Of a DNA stretch of 64,000 bases, positions 31,688 through 44,399 are shown piece after piece. How positions within the stretch are numbered: position 1 is the first letter of the stretch; each line of letters begins with the position of its first letter. The stretch is from Macrophomina tecta (Eukaryota > Ascomycota > Dothideomycetes > Botryosphaeriales > Botryosphaeriaceae): contig JAKSGN010000007.1 of assembly GCA_024180945.1 (NCBI GenBank), positions 1,054,001 through 1,118,000 of the forward strand, in the 5' to 3' direction. The notes under the pieces are model-generated. The model had not been told where the DNA came from, searched no databases, and saw nothing but the letters and a program-made list of their open reading frames with translations. The translations under genes and the position numbers were made by a program.

Positions 31688-33992
31688 ATTAAATCCTTCT
31701 TAATTTCTTTCGGAAAAGTAGCCGGCCTTAAAGGGCTATATATAACGATTTCGACGAAAAGAACGATTTCACGATAATAGAAATAAGGGGCTAATAAAGC
31801 CGTTTAAATACTCGAGGCGAACGAATAGAAATAGGCTTATTAACCCCTAAAGACTATTAAATGCTAATCGTCGATAGGAGCGCCTAGGGCGTTAAACGCC
31901 TAATAGGCGACGCGGCTAAACTAGGGGCGCCTATAGCTATCGACGAACTATAATACTTACGTAGCGTACCTACGAAAGGTATATCGAAAGCTAAGCTCCT
32001 AGAATGCCTTAACTACGTTAAGGTTCTATAATAGCTATAAGCGGCCCTTAACGGCGAACTACCTACCGTCTCTATGCTAAACGTAGGCAAAACGCATACG
32101 GAAAGTAGAATAGACGATAGCGAAAAGCGACTCGACCTCCTTATAAGAAACCTATCTCTAAAACTCGAAGGCCTTACTTAGGGCTTATACGACTTATAGA
32201 TAAATGCAGTAGAGATACGTTTCGGCATATACCAGACGAATAAGAACTACCTTAGAAAGACCCTCTAGACTACTAAAGGACTATCTAAATATAAGATTCT
32301 CTTCTAGCACGTCTAAAGACGTCTAATAAACTAGAAGAAACTAGCACTACTCTAGTAGAAGTTTAAGATGTTAGTATAGAATTATATTCGTAACCCTATC
32401 GCCTACCGCCTTAATAATGCTATTAGTTATTATACTACAGTAATAAAGAAGGGCTAGAAGTTTATAAAATTCTACGCCTAAATAAAGACGTATGAGGACA
32501 AATTTACGTATTAGATTTAAAACGTAGATTACTATATTAACTAGATTTACTCTCGGCTCCTACTATCTATACGTACGAAGCTCGTACGCTAGTCCTTCCT
32601 TACTAGGGTGCAGGCAGAAGAGGATTTAGTAGCTAAAATCTAACGCGTTAAGTAAACGCTAGAGGCAATAAGGCCCTATAAAAAGAACGAGAATAGGTAG
32701 TAGTTGTAGAAAACTAAGCGCCCTTTTACTACCCCTAGCCTAGGACGTAACGGTCCCTATAAGGGTTTTAGAAATAGTAAGAAGGCTAAAGAAAACTAAA
32801 GATCCGAAGCTCTAGCTCCCCTAAAGAACGTAGATAATTCGTATAGGTCTAGTACCCCGAACGTAGGCGAAAAGTAGGCCAAAGGCTACGCTAACTAGGC
32901 GAACTATAAAGATAAGCAAGGCTTAAAAAAAAGAAAGTCCTAATCGCTTTCCTCTTCTTCTTACGGTTAGGGCCTTAAACGGGAGGCAGTTTAAAACGTA
33001 TAGAAATTATCGCTTTAATAGAAACCCTATCCGATTCTACTAAAATTCGAGTATTAATAGATTATAATTATAACCTAAACCTCGTGTTCCTTAAATGCAT
33101 AGAGCGACTTACCTTATAAAATATATAAGCTAGTACTAGGCCGTCTACCTACCTTCTTAATAATACTACTATTACGTTACACGACTCTTATTATATAGGG
33201 GTCACTACGTGCGACTCGGGGGGCGCTACGCGTATTACTAAACCCTAACTTTACTAGAGTGGCTCGTTTACGGGCTACGATACTATACTTAGTATATCCT
33301 AGCTCGGGGCTGCCGGGCCGATTATCGATTTTAAAAGAGAAATATTTTACTAGAATATAAACTCGCTAAAGCGTATATATCTAGTAAGCGCTACTAAATT
33401 ATTCTAGGACTTAGAACTAGGGGAGTCTATTTACTTTCTCTAGCCGTTCGACTACTAGCTCTCGCCTATGGGTAATCTAAAAAGTTAAAGAAATAACTTC
33501 GACTCTTTTATAGCCCTCTCGCGGGCGGAAAGTATACTAAACGCACGCGAGAAGTAGAACGGGGGTAACTAAAATTTAAAAGGGCTTCTATCTAACTAAA
33601 CTCTCTTCTATCTACGGGGGCTATACTCCCGCATCTAAAGAGTATGCGAATCGTATAAAAAACTCGCCGGTTTAGTAGACGCACTACTAGCTAAGATAGC
33701 TAAGAAGGTCCGCGATAAGATTCTGGATACTTATAGAGAGTACTTAGACGTATTTTTAGATGAATAAGCTACTAAGCTACTATAATATACTAAGTTCGAT
33801 TATACTATTAATCTCGTTATAGGTTCTAAGCCACTGTTAATGCCTCTATATAGACTCTCCTAATCCGAACTACAGATCCTTAGGGAATACATTAATAAGG
33901 CCTTGGAACGGGGGTAAATTAGATATAGTAAGTCGTTTACGGGCGCGCCTATTCTCTTTGCCCCTAAGGCAGACGGCACTATACGGTTATAC

Positions 33993-34298
33993 GTGGATTA
34001 TAGGGGCCTAAATAAGGTTACGGTTAAAAATAGCTATTCTATACTACTAGTAGGCGAGCTGCTGGACCGCCTAAGCACTATAAAGATCTTTACTAAACTA
34101 GACCTACGCGATACTTATTACCGAATCCGCATAAAGAAAGGTAATAAGTGGAAAATAGTATTTAAAATGCGTTACGGGTATTACGAGTACCTAGTTATAC
34201 TATTTAGCTTAATTAACGTACCTGTAACCTTCTAGTCGTATATCTACCGAGCCCTAGGAGGCCTAGTGGACACGATTTACGTAGTATACTTAGATAAT
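33993..34298 (+). pseudogene. Gypsy-2 reverse transcriptase fragment
   Basis: Same 80 open codons as the fragment in Gypsy-1 ([10 protein letters not shown] ... TKLDLRDTY), then TAG, then SYIYRALGGLVDTIYVVYLDN. The second catalytic Asp of YLDD is Asn (AAT at 34296-34298), a G-to-A change of the RIP type, so the enzyme is inactive. Confidence 0.9.
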
Positions 34299-37200
34299 AT
34301 ACTTATATACTTAGCAGATAAGTCTTAGTATGTCAAGTACGTTAAACGTATTCTCTAAAGATTATATAATTAGCACCTCTACGTAAAACCGTCTAAATAT
34401 AGCTTTTATATAAAGTACGTCGAGTTTCTAGGCTTTATTTTTTACTCCCTAGGGGGTTATTATAGACCCCGTAAGAGTCGAAGCTATTAAGGACTAGCCG
34501 AAGCCGTAAAGCTACCGTAATATTTAGGTTTTTCTAGGCTTTACTAACTTCTATAGGCACTTTATATAGAATTACTCTATAGTAGTTTAACCACTAACTA
34601 GCTTACTAAAAGAAGCAGCCTAAGATCCTAATCTAGGGGCTAAATAAGCGCCGAAAAAGAGGCTAACCAAATAGTATAAGCCCTAGAAATAGCCCGTAGG
34701 GACAAAGTAGGCGTTTAGTAGACTAAAAGTATACTTTATATAGGCTTCTATACTACGGTACTATAACCTAAATCTTCTAGTTATACTAATTACCGACGTA
34801 TTAGACTATACCTACGGCAGCATCCTTCTAACTGCTAGATAGAGAGGATAACTAGCGCTATTAGCACCCCGTTACATATTTTAGCTATAAGTTCGCTGGT
34901 GCTAAAATATAGTACGATACCTACGATAAGAAACTCCACGCGATCGTATAGTACTTTAAGCATTAAAGGCCTTATCTAGTATACGTATAAACGCCGATGC
35001 GAGTATTATCTAATTATAATAACCCTACGTTATTTTATAATGACTAAGAGCCTCACAGCTTAATAGGCTTAGTACGCTAAAGTCTTAGCTAAATTCGATT
35101 TTATTATTAAATATAAGCTAGGTAAGTCTAATCTAGCGGACGCCCTTTTAAGACATCTAGACTACGCCCTTAGCTTTAAGAAGGGTAATAAGCGTACCTA
35201 CCTTAATACTATATTACCTATACTATAACGCAAACTCTAGATTTGGGGTTAGAAGAACCCCTACGCACTACTAAAGACCCTAGCTAAAAGTACGAGGAAA
35301 ACCTACGTATAAACGGTGGTAGTAATTACTAAACTACCTTAGTCTATTCCGTTACTTATAAAGAGCACGATAAGTTCGCTTATAAGGGCCTAGCACCTCT
35401 AGTATATACTTACTATAAGGAGCTAGTACGAGCTTAGTATAAAGCTTCGTACCTTGGTCTATAGTAATAGTGGCCGCTATAACCGAAATAGCGTTAAAGC
35501 TACTCCTAAATCGTTAGTTAATTTTATTTATACCGAGTAACGAAGGGATACCTTCTACGTAGACGTACGAGAATAGCTTACGAAAAGAGTACTTTTAGCG
35601 TGCAATTAGTATACGATCGATGAGCAAGGACTCCTACGCTATAAAGAGCGGATATACGTGCTAAGTATACTCTACGCGAGGAAATCCTATTTAGAAATTA
35701 TAATAATTCGAGTAGTAGCTATTACGGTATCCGTACCTAGGAGGTGCTTTCTAGGAAAGTACTACTAGAAAGGCATTACCGCGAACGTTAGAAAATATAT
35801 ATAAAGCTACGATGTCTATTAACGTAATAAGGCTCGCCGGTATAAGCCGTATAGATTATTATAGCTACTACTAGTAGCCGCTTAATTCTATAGATACTAC
35901 TCCTTAATTTTATTACGGACTTGCTAGAATCCGTAGGACGAGATAGTTAAGTATATAACGTAGTTCTCGTACTCATTTTTACTAAATATATACGTTATCT
36001 ACTAGTTAGAAAGACGATTAATAGGGTAACGCTCGCGGATCTTATCGTAAATAACGTCTTTTATATAATTTAGGCCGTCTAATAGCCTAGTCTCGGACAG
36101 GGGCTTAACATTTATAAGCTAGTTCTAGAGCGAATTATACTATAATCTTAGAATTAAGTATAGACTAAGTACCTTCCTTTTACCCGCAGATAAACGGCCA
36201 AACGGAGAGGTAAAATTAGAAGTTAGAGGCGTACTTACGCTATTACCTTCTAGAACTAGTTAGACTAGGTAAAGCTTCTCTAGTAGGCTTTATACGCCTA
36301 TAACTAGAAAACCTACTCTTCTATAGGCTTCGCACTAGTTTAACTAGATGCGGGGTAGAACCTAACTCCTAGAATAGGGTTTAGGATAACCTTAATAGGA
36401 ATTTTCTAACCGAATCGGCCGAAGTAGCTAAAAAGCACGCGGAAAGATACGAAAAGTATAGAAATTAACGGCGGAATTCCTCGGACACTCCTAGAAACTC
36501 TAAACGAAATATTATAACCGAAACCGAACCGAAATATATTTTAATATTAGATAACTAGTCCTTCTCTTAGTAAGAAATATTAAAACTAAATAGCCTTATA
36601 AGAAACTCGACAACCGTTACCTAGGGCTATTTCGAATCCTAGAGAAGATTAGCTCCTAGGCCTACCGCTTAGACCTACTATAATCTATATCCCGGCTATA
36701 TACTATTTTTAACGTTGTATTGCTAGAAGCTTATATAGCAAGGCTAGGGTTCTAACCGCCACTAGTCGAAGAAATCGACGATAGTAGATACTAGAAAGTC
36801 GAAGCTATAGTAGCTTATAAAGAAGGGCTACTAAGGTAATACCTACTTAAATAGCTCGGCTAGCCCTATAAATACAACGAGTAGAAGTAAAAAGAGAAGC
36901 TAGACAATTATAGAGAGCTTCTATAGGATTATCTTAAAGAAAATCCTATTCCCTAGGACGCCTAGCTAAAACGCAAGCGAAACGTAGGCGAAACGTAGGC
37001 TATAAGTAAGCCACGGCGAGAGTGCCCCCTAGGATTAAAAAATAAGAAGAAATATTAGGGGAAATACTCAATTTATAAAGAAGGGCCCTAAAGGAGCATC
37101 TACTTTATATTTAAGCTATACTAAAACTATCTTTTATTCGTATTAGATATTTTTATAAAGTACTTATTCTTAAACTCCTTATTTATTACTTCGTTGGTTA

Positions 37201-38431
37201 GTTTTATTAAGCTAACCCTATCTAGTCTAGCCTAATAACGCTGCTAATTCTCCGAGCGCGATATATTACACGTATACTACTAGTTACTACGGCCGCTAGT
37301 AGCCGTAATCTCCTTCGCCTTCTACTTCTTATATATCGATACCGCCTCTCCTAATGCACCGGCGTACTTATATAGCGTAAGCACGTTCTTCTCTATAAAC
37401 TCTAGCACCCCCTTATCGGGAGCGCCATCGAAGCTATTATAATAGAACGACAGTAAATTAGTAGCATGGCGAAATTAAGGAGGAACCTAAAAATAAATTT
37501 TATTATTAGTAATAAGTATAAGTAGCATAAAAGTATACGGAAAGTATAAGAAAAGTAGGGAAAAAGTATATTTACTAAAGTATATTTATAACTACTCTTC
37601 GTATACTAATTATACTTAGCATGGGGTGGATCCTTAAAGTAGATCTAGCGAAGCCCCCTAAGAAGCTCCGTAGGCATAAAATTAATCTATACTTTACTCT
37701 CGCGGTAATGCATCGTGCCCTAGTAGCACACGTAACGTATATAGTATACTACTACTAAACTAGGCTACGGCTAAAGATAAGGGAGAAGCTTTACTATATT
37801 ACCCGTAATAGGCATCTGCGGAAGTTTATTATAGGAGTAACCCGAGTAAACGAAGCCGGAAAAAGTCTGCATAGTAATAGTTATTTAGAAGAAAGGAGTA
37901 ATAAAAAGAGTTAATATTAGTTAAAGACGTTTTAGTTAAAGAAGAAAAGCTAGATCTAAACTACGAAAATCTAGGGGGGTATAGGGGGTTATTATACCTA
38001 TTAAAGCTATTAAAAAAATAACCTCGTGCCCTATAAGCATTATTAGCACGCGTAAGTTACTAATTAGTATATTCGCTAGTATTATTATATAAGACTAACT
38101 CCTATTATCCTTAATAGCAATAATATCTAATAATAAAGAAAAAACCGCGCTAACGTACTATTACCTACGTCTTCCGTGCGTATAATAACCGCTTAGCGAT
38201 ATATTTCTTTATTTTTCTATTAATTTATTATCCTTTGTTTATTATTCGTAGTAACGGCTACGTAATAAGGCTAACTCGCCTTACTACGCAACGCCTATAG
38301 CTAATATATAATACTATATCCTATATAGTAATTAGGTGCACTCTTTTTCCTTACTAAAGGTTTTTTAATAAGGCACCAACACAATACCTTCTAATAGAAA
38401 TCGGGGCGATTCCTACTAGAGGGGGGGGTAG

Positions 38432-38624
38432 TATTAGAATAATAGGCCCTAGCATACCCTTAGAGTACTTATACCGTGCGTTCCACATGCTTATTACGTG
38501 CTATGCACGGGCCCCTAGTATATAACGCTACTAAGGGGTAAATCCTATACTACTAAGGATTCGTACCTAAGAATATACGACTCTTCTAAAGGCTCCCTGC
38601 TTATAACTAGTCTATTTACTTATA
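38432..38624 (+). repeat. Gypsy-2 3' LTR
   Basis: 193 bp, same ends as the 5' LTR; preceded by the polypurine tract. Confidence 0.9.
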
Positions 38625-41232
38625 AATATAATAATCTACTAAGCTACTATTACATAGTCTTCTAATAAAAAAGTTTCTGGAATCTTAAAAAAGTAATCTT
38701 AGTTTAGATTATATTCGTTAGTTTCTATACCTTTTATACTAGGCCGAACCTAAGGGCAGTCGCTCTCGAAACTCTAAACTACTACCTAAGTAAGCCCTCG
38801 GTCGTACGAGAACGAAATTTAATATAATCTACCACTATAAATCGTACTAGGCCCGCTTATATAATTCTAGAATATTTTATTAAAGTTAAATAGCCTCTTT
38901 TTATTAGCGTTATACTACGGCTCTTCTTCTTATATCTACTAAAATTTAACTATCTCTTTCACCTTTTAAACTATCTTAGGCTAGTTTTAGCGTCTGCGAG
39001 ATAAAATTCCTTATAAAGAAAGGGCTACTAGTTAGAATAAGTTAGACTACCGTTTATAGATAAAATAAGGTCGTCTATTAAGACTCTATTTACTATAAAA
39101 GTAGATAGGTACCCTATATAAATATAAGACTTAGCGCCTAGTGCGAAAGCTAAAAACGAAATTTTAGCGAGAAGGTTTTATATTACTTACTATTAAGAAT
39201 AGCTACGTTGCTAGCTAAACTAAGTAGCAAGAAAGTAGATATTTATAAGTCCCTATAAAGGCGCGTTTTTTATACTATAGATAGAAATATTTTATTTACT
39301 TAGACCTATATTAGCCCCGTGCTATAATATTTCTAATATCTACTATCTCTCTCGAGAAGAGCTCTCTTCGCTTTATATATATAGGCTTCTCGCAGTATAT
39401 ATAAGAGAAATAACTTTACGTTAAAAGAACTATCGGATTTTAGAGTAAATAGTAATAGATTAAATAACTACTAACTATCTAAAAAAGCTAGAGCGAAAGA
39501 CTATATATATATAATAGTATTCCTCGATTAGCTATTTATAGCGTAATATATATATAACGTTTATTATCTTATATAATAGCTATCTCCGAATCGATAAGTG
39601 CAATAAGCTATTCGAAGAAATAGAAGGGTATTCGTATAGTATTTATAGAATTAAATTTAACCGCTATTCTACTACGCTCGGTTAGACTAATACCTAGGCC
39701 CGAATCTAATAGATAAATAGCTATTCTCGAGTAACTACTTAATTCTTCTTAGCTTCGTTAAGGCTTATCGGACTACTAATATTCTTCTTCTATAGCTTAC
39801 GTAATCTCTTCGCTAGAATAATCCTTGCGAAGAATCTTTTTAATTTCCCGACTAAACGTACTATACTAATCTATATTTCTAGAACCGACGGGCTCGGAGA
39901 AGTAGCGAATAGTAAGGTCGGCTTTAATACGTCTTAGCCGTAGAATTATTTCTTAGGTATATAGTATCTAGACATAGTTAAGGGCTATCTATAATAAATA
40001 TATAGTCGGAATATTTATTCTATCCTTACCGGCCTAGATATAGCGTATTATCCGTCTCCCTCGCGTCTACTACCCTAAGTTAGCTTTTCTTGTCGGGTTA
40101 TAGAGTCGGTTTCGAGGCCTTTAAGCGATAGCGAGTTATACTTAATTCATAAATACCTTAACTATATAAAAAAATACTCCGACTACCGAGTAGGTTTCTG
40201 ACTAATATATAGTTGCACGAGGGATTTTATTCACTATTTAGATAGGTACCTCTACGCCAGCCGCGACGGCGTCGTTTATAGCTAATAGTAGTCCGACTTC
40301 TATACTACCCATATTAAGATACTGCCAGTCTTTTATACTATCCGCAACTTACTACTAGATGGCATGCGGCTTAAGGAAAATGTTATAAGATACGTAGAGA
40401 GAAGCTTAGTAAGACTACCTTATTAGCGCCCTCATATTCGATAGACTAATTACTAAGAAGATCGCCCACGCCGATAGTTAGCCCGTTAGCCGAATTAGCG
40501 CTCTACGCTTTACTAAGGGCTTTTATTATCTATAAGTAGTAGAGATTAGGGCTAGATAGGAGCTATCTAAGGATTCTCGGGTATATTATAATACATTAAT
40601 AAGAATCCGGTATAGGTAACGTAGAAATATATTATAGAGTATGATAAAATCCACAACCTTACTCCGTATATATTGCATAAATAATCTTGGTGCGACGGCG
40701 AGACCGGGCGGATATACTCTAGCTCTATTAGCTTAGAGTTAAAAGCTACCTCCCGCCGCTTATCTACTATAGGTATCTACGTAGGCTAGGCGAGCCCATT
40801 CTTATCTGCCTATCGGTCGCTATCCGACGCGCAACGCGCAGCTACCTAAGAGCTATTAGATTACTTAGCGTTATAGATATACTAATCTAGATACTTACCC
40901 ACGTATTAAGCCATAGCAACTCCGAGACTAATAATTCCCTTCGCGAGATCGCTACCCGGAGGATCGCGAAAATCATAGGCAGGCGTGCTAGCACAAACAA
41001 TACGCTTACCGTAAATCTAACCGAGCTCGTAGCGGAGGACCTTATAGCTAAGGCCTACGGCAAAGCAATGATAAGAAAGTCCGTAATAACGTCCTATACT
41101 ATATTATACTAAACTAGCGGTAGCGATAGATAAACTGCCTTACGCACGAAATAATCATCTAGAAATAGGTTAGACCCGTAAACCGGCCGTAGAACGGCGA
41201 CGTACTACAGTTAACGGCCGAGATTGAATAGT
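38625..41232. other. RIP-decayed DNA right of Gypsy-2
   Basis: TpA-rich. Plus-strand frames from about 40.65 kb stay open for long stretches apart from TAG/TAA, including one reading SDAQRAAT and SRYLPTY, faintly like the C-terminal part of DUF3435 recombinases. The similarity is too weak to name. Confidence 0.3.
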
Positions 41233-41900
41233 ATAGTGGAAACGTTAGATACGTAAACACGACCGCCGTAAAAATACATAGCCAGGCGCGCTGCAATAAT
41301 CTAAGATTAACGACCGGGCTATATAGTAGGTAAAGGAACTTAAACTTAACCGCCTAGAGCCCGGAGGTAAAGAGAAGCGTTAAGAAAAGTTAGCGCTTAA
41401 GTAGGTTAAAAAGCGCTTCCGTAAGATCTAGTCGAGGGTCGCGAGACTACGTCTACGAGTTATTAGAGAGGTATAGCAAGCTGCACGCCGTTATTACCGC
41501 GAGTATATCGTGGGCGAGGAGGATAAGAAGAGCAGCGAGGGCGGTGAAGTCGCCGTTTACTAAGCGGCGGTCGAGGATACGCTTATAGCGCTAATAGATA
41601 GAGACGTATAGGATAAATAATAAGGAAGCAATAGTAAAGAACGCCCACAATAGGGCTCGATAGAGGGCTAGAGAGAGTATATTAGAGAGTAAGACGAGAG
41701 AAACGACGTCGCGGTAGAAAATAGAAAACCTTATCCCAACGTAGACTACTATTATTACTAGCGACGATAACTCACAGCCTTAGGCTACGACAGAGCACCG
41801 TGTCGCCCTAGACTAGCGCGTGGCGTTACTACGAGAGGCGAGGCGGGTAGTATAGAAGATAGCGGGCCGCGAGAGGCGCGCGCTTTTCGAGCGACGCTAC
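41233..41900 (+). pseudogene. RIP-decayed, highly charged unidentified frame
   Basis: A plus-strand frame (..KINDRAI, VKELKLNRLEPGGKEKR, VKKRFRKI, SRVARLRLRVIREV, QAARRYYREYIVGEEDKK ..) is interrupted only by TAG/TAA, at least ten times, each where a Gln fits. It is Lys/Arg/Glu-rich and probably helical. The parent could be a DUF3435-type or another mobile-element protein; I cannot name it. Confidence 0.4.
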
Positions 41901-42212
41901 TAGGGTATAGTAATAGCTAATAACTTTCCTATAGTTTACGCTACGCACGAGAACGAGCCCCGGATAGCTTAAGCGAGATAGCGGTTAGACTATATTAGTC
42001 GCCGGACTATTCTAGCTATTAAGGGGTCGGCTAGTTAGAGCGCTTATCTATATTAGCTAGGGCAATAAACCTTATCGATCTTTATAGGCACGTTAACTTA
42101 TATAGGAAACGCGTGGGGCAGGTAACTATCCGTAGTAGAAACCCGTCGGACCATAGCGATTAGATTTAGGTACATCCCGAAAATCTAGAGTTAGGAAATC
42201 AGCTAAGACCGC

Positions 42213-42955
42213 TGTAACGGCGGCCTCTTCCACTAGGCTTAGGAGTCACCTAGTAGGGTCAGGTAGCGGTAGGGTTTACCTTGAAGGGCAAGAGAAGGGT
42301 AAAGGATTGGAACGATGGGTAGCGGTCACGTGATAGGTTGGTGCGCGGTGCGCGTCAGGCTTGTTACCTCCAATAAGTCTGTATTGGAATCTTGAGTTGA
42401 CCACGAAGGTCAAAGTACTATCTAAGGAGTGTGTCTATATACTGTAGGAAATGTGTAGCAATCTGTGGATAGTGGTGGATAGTTGGCATCCTTGGTTATC
42501 CAAGCGTCGTGGAGGATAGTCGTGATCCTTCGTTATCCAGTGGGCCCGGTGGGTCCCACGTGACTTGGGCGCTAAGGCCTGTTTTCCGGAACCCGACTTC
42601 TGCCCTGATGAGCGGACGACATGTTCGACATTCTCTTGTTCGTCCCTTGTGTCCGAAGTCGGTTTCCTGGATCTGTGCCCTTTCCCTGTGGGTGTCTTTC
42701 CCCTGCGGGAACTCGGTCCTGCTATTCTTCCGGGTAGTCGCTGTGCTGCGCGGGCGTCGTTCCCGTGCGGGCCTCTGTTGCTGCCTGGCTCGGGGCCGTA
42801 CGTGCCGCCTTCCCTTGAGGCTGGGTTTCCCGTGCGGGCGTTCCGGCCGTGCGGCTCTGCTGCCCGTGAGGGTTCTTGGTCCCTGCGGTGCCTTTTCCCG
42901 TGCGGGCTTCCTACCCGTGGGGTCATAAAGCCCTTGTCCTCTGGGGTTCGTAACA
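42213..42955 (-). repeat. GC-rich LTR of the TGTTAC family
   Basis: 743 bp; on the minus strand it runs TGTTACGAACCCC ... GCCGTTACA. It shares the TATATAGACACACTCCTTAGATAG ... TTTGACCTTCGTGGTCAAC-type promoter module with 20036-20524. Its left third (42690-42930) holds repeated CCCGTGCGGG half-palindromes. The 173-codon frame at 42435-42956 lies wholly within it and is a by-product. Flanks ACCGC and TTTTC do not match, so it may be one end of a larger element. No RIP changes. Confidence 0.75.
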
Positions 42956-43212
42956 TTTTCTAAGAGTATAGAGGAAGGGCTAGACTAAGTTGCTAGTAAA
43001 ATTAAAGTACTAATAATATTAAAAGGTCTTCTATAGTATAAATACTATTAAATTATATACTATAGTACTAAGGGAGGCGTTTTAAGTACACGTATAGAAA
43101 TCTCAGGTATATATAAATGTCGTCTAGGTTTATTTAAATCACCCGAGCCGGACAGACTATTTAGTAGAGCAAAAGGTTCTATCCTTATTATTTCTAGAAA
43201 AAAAAAAAAAGG

Positions 43213-43806
43213 ATGGCTCTAAAGAAGCGTTACTTTAAAAACGAGGAATAACTCCTCCGCGAGTTAAAATCTGCATATCCGGGTAAATTATAGAACATAA
43301 TCGCTAAGCTCTATAATGCGAAGGTCGGAGATAAGTCTAGGCTAAGGACTAGATTAGCTTTACAAATGAAATTTAAGAAGATATAAGCACGCGAGAAGCG
43401 GCCAGCGAAGAAAGCGCTTAGCGAACGTAGTAGGCAGGAGGTATTACCGGTTAAGGGGCGAATATATTAGAGTTAAACTACCCCGTCGCCTCTCCCGCGA
43501 GCGTGGTTTCTACTAAGCGAGCAGCGAATGGCTAAAAGCTAAGTTATAATGTCGTTACTCTCGCTCGTCGTACCGAGAGAGGGTGTCGAGTATAAGATCT
43601 CATTTTTACAAATAAGTTGAACGCACTTAGATTCTAGTGGCGATGGACTAATAGCTCGATAAGTGGCATCTCGGAACTATATTAAACGAGCTCTATACAG
43701 CAACAACTTCTATCCTAGATAGTCTAAGGAGTATATAGGGGAGAGACTCTTATAGAAATAGTTATATTTATATTTTATCTTTAGCTCTCGGCTTATCCAT
43801 AATTCA
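43213..43806 (+). pseudogene. RIP-decayed unidentified gene
   Basis: ATG at 43213 after a poly-A tract opens MALKKRYFKNEE, and the frame continues for roughly 195 codons (LLRELKSAYPGKL, NIIAKLYNAKVGDKSRLRTR, REGVEYKISFLQIS) broken by TAA/TAG and one TGA. Nearly all stops fit Gln codons hit by C-to-T; the TGA fits Trp or Arg. A basic N-terminal helical region is visible; no family recognised. If the Copia element is removed, this relic lies just upstream of the coiled-coil relic at 49660. Confidence 0.4.
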
Positions 43807-43966
43807 GAATAGGTGTGTTTATGATTAGTAATAATATATACACCGTTGTGTTGGTTTTTTTTCTTTTAAGTTACGTGAAGAGGCCATAACCCACACGTTA
43901 ATATAAGGTAATTATAACGCTAGCGCAGTTCTGGCCGTAGTGGAAATATTTAATTAAGAAGGGTCG

Positions 43967-44103
43967 TGTTGGATTTAGTAGTAATACCATTAATTAAGAA
44001 TAAGTGGCATGAGGCGTAAGAGAAACGCTTAGGGGAGTCCTCTTATCTGTCCTCTTCCATGACTAAGCTAAAGTTTATCGTACATACACGTAATATTCCA
44101 ACA
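43967..44103 (-). repeat. Copia 3' LTR, RIP-mutated
   Basis: 137 bp, TGTTGGATTTAGTAG ... ATATTCCAACA. Eleven transitions separate it from the 5' LTR. Confidence 0.93.
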
Positions 44104-44399
44104 CACCCCCTTCGTGTGGTGGTAAAGCCAGCGCACGATATAACAGTAGCTATAGGCAAAAAGAATAACTACGTGCATAACTAAGAATTAAACTTATAAA
44201 CTCGAGGCCAAAAAAGAATAGCGAGCGGGTTCTATTAGCTATAGTTTAGGATTACTAACTAAACCTAGCTTCATCTAGACCATTAAACCATATAGGTGGC
44301 TAGGTTACTAGCTTTAATAGAATATAAAGCAATAACCAATAAGTAGCTAATAATTTAGCCGAGCGGGTAGCTACAAGCTATATTCATCTAAATAAGGAG

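Larger units (their letters stand above)
31495..38624 (+). mobile_element. Gypsy-2: full-length Ty3/Gypsy element, RIP-mutated (TSD AATAT)
   Basis: 7130 bp with 193-bp LTRs 31495-31687 and 38432-38624 and perfect AATAT duplications at 31490-31494 and 38625-38629. The polypurine tract AGAGGGGGGGGTAG precedes the 3' LTR. Order on the plus strand: Gag region (~31.8-32.9 kb), protease/RT (33.0-34.6), RNase H (34.7-35.2), integrase (~35.4-36.5) and a chromodomain-like segment near 36.76-36.9 kb, all interrupted by TAR stops. RT motif C reads YLDN. Chromodomain-bearing Gypsy elements (chromoviruses) are common in fungi. Confidence 0.93.

Noticed and set aside
42435..42956. 173-codon minus-strand frame (and 132-139-codon plus frames) as genes
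   Set aside because: They lie wholly inside the GC-rich LTR 42213-42955 and read as Pro/Arg/Gly low complexity produced by the CCCGTGCGGG repeats.
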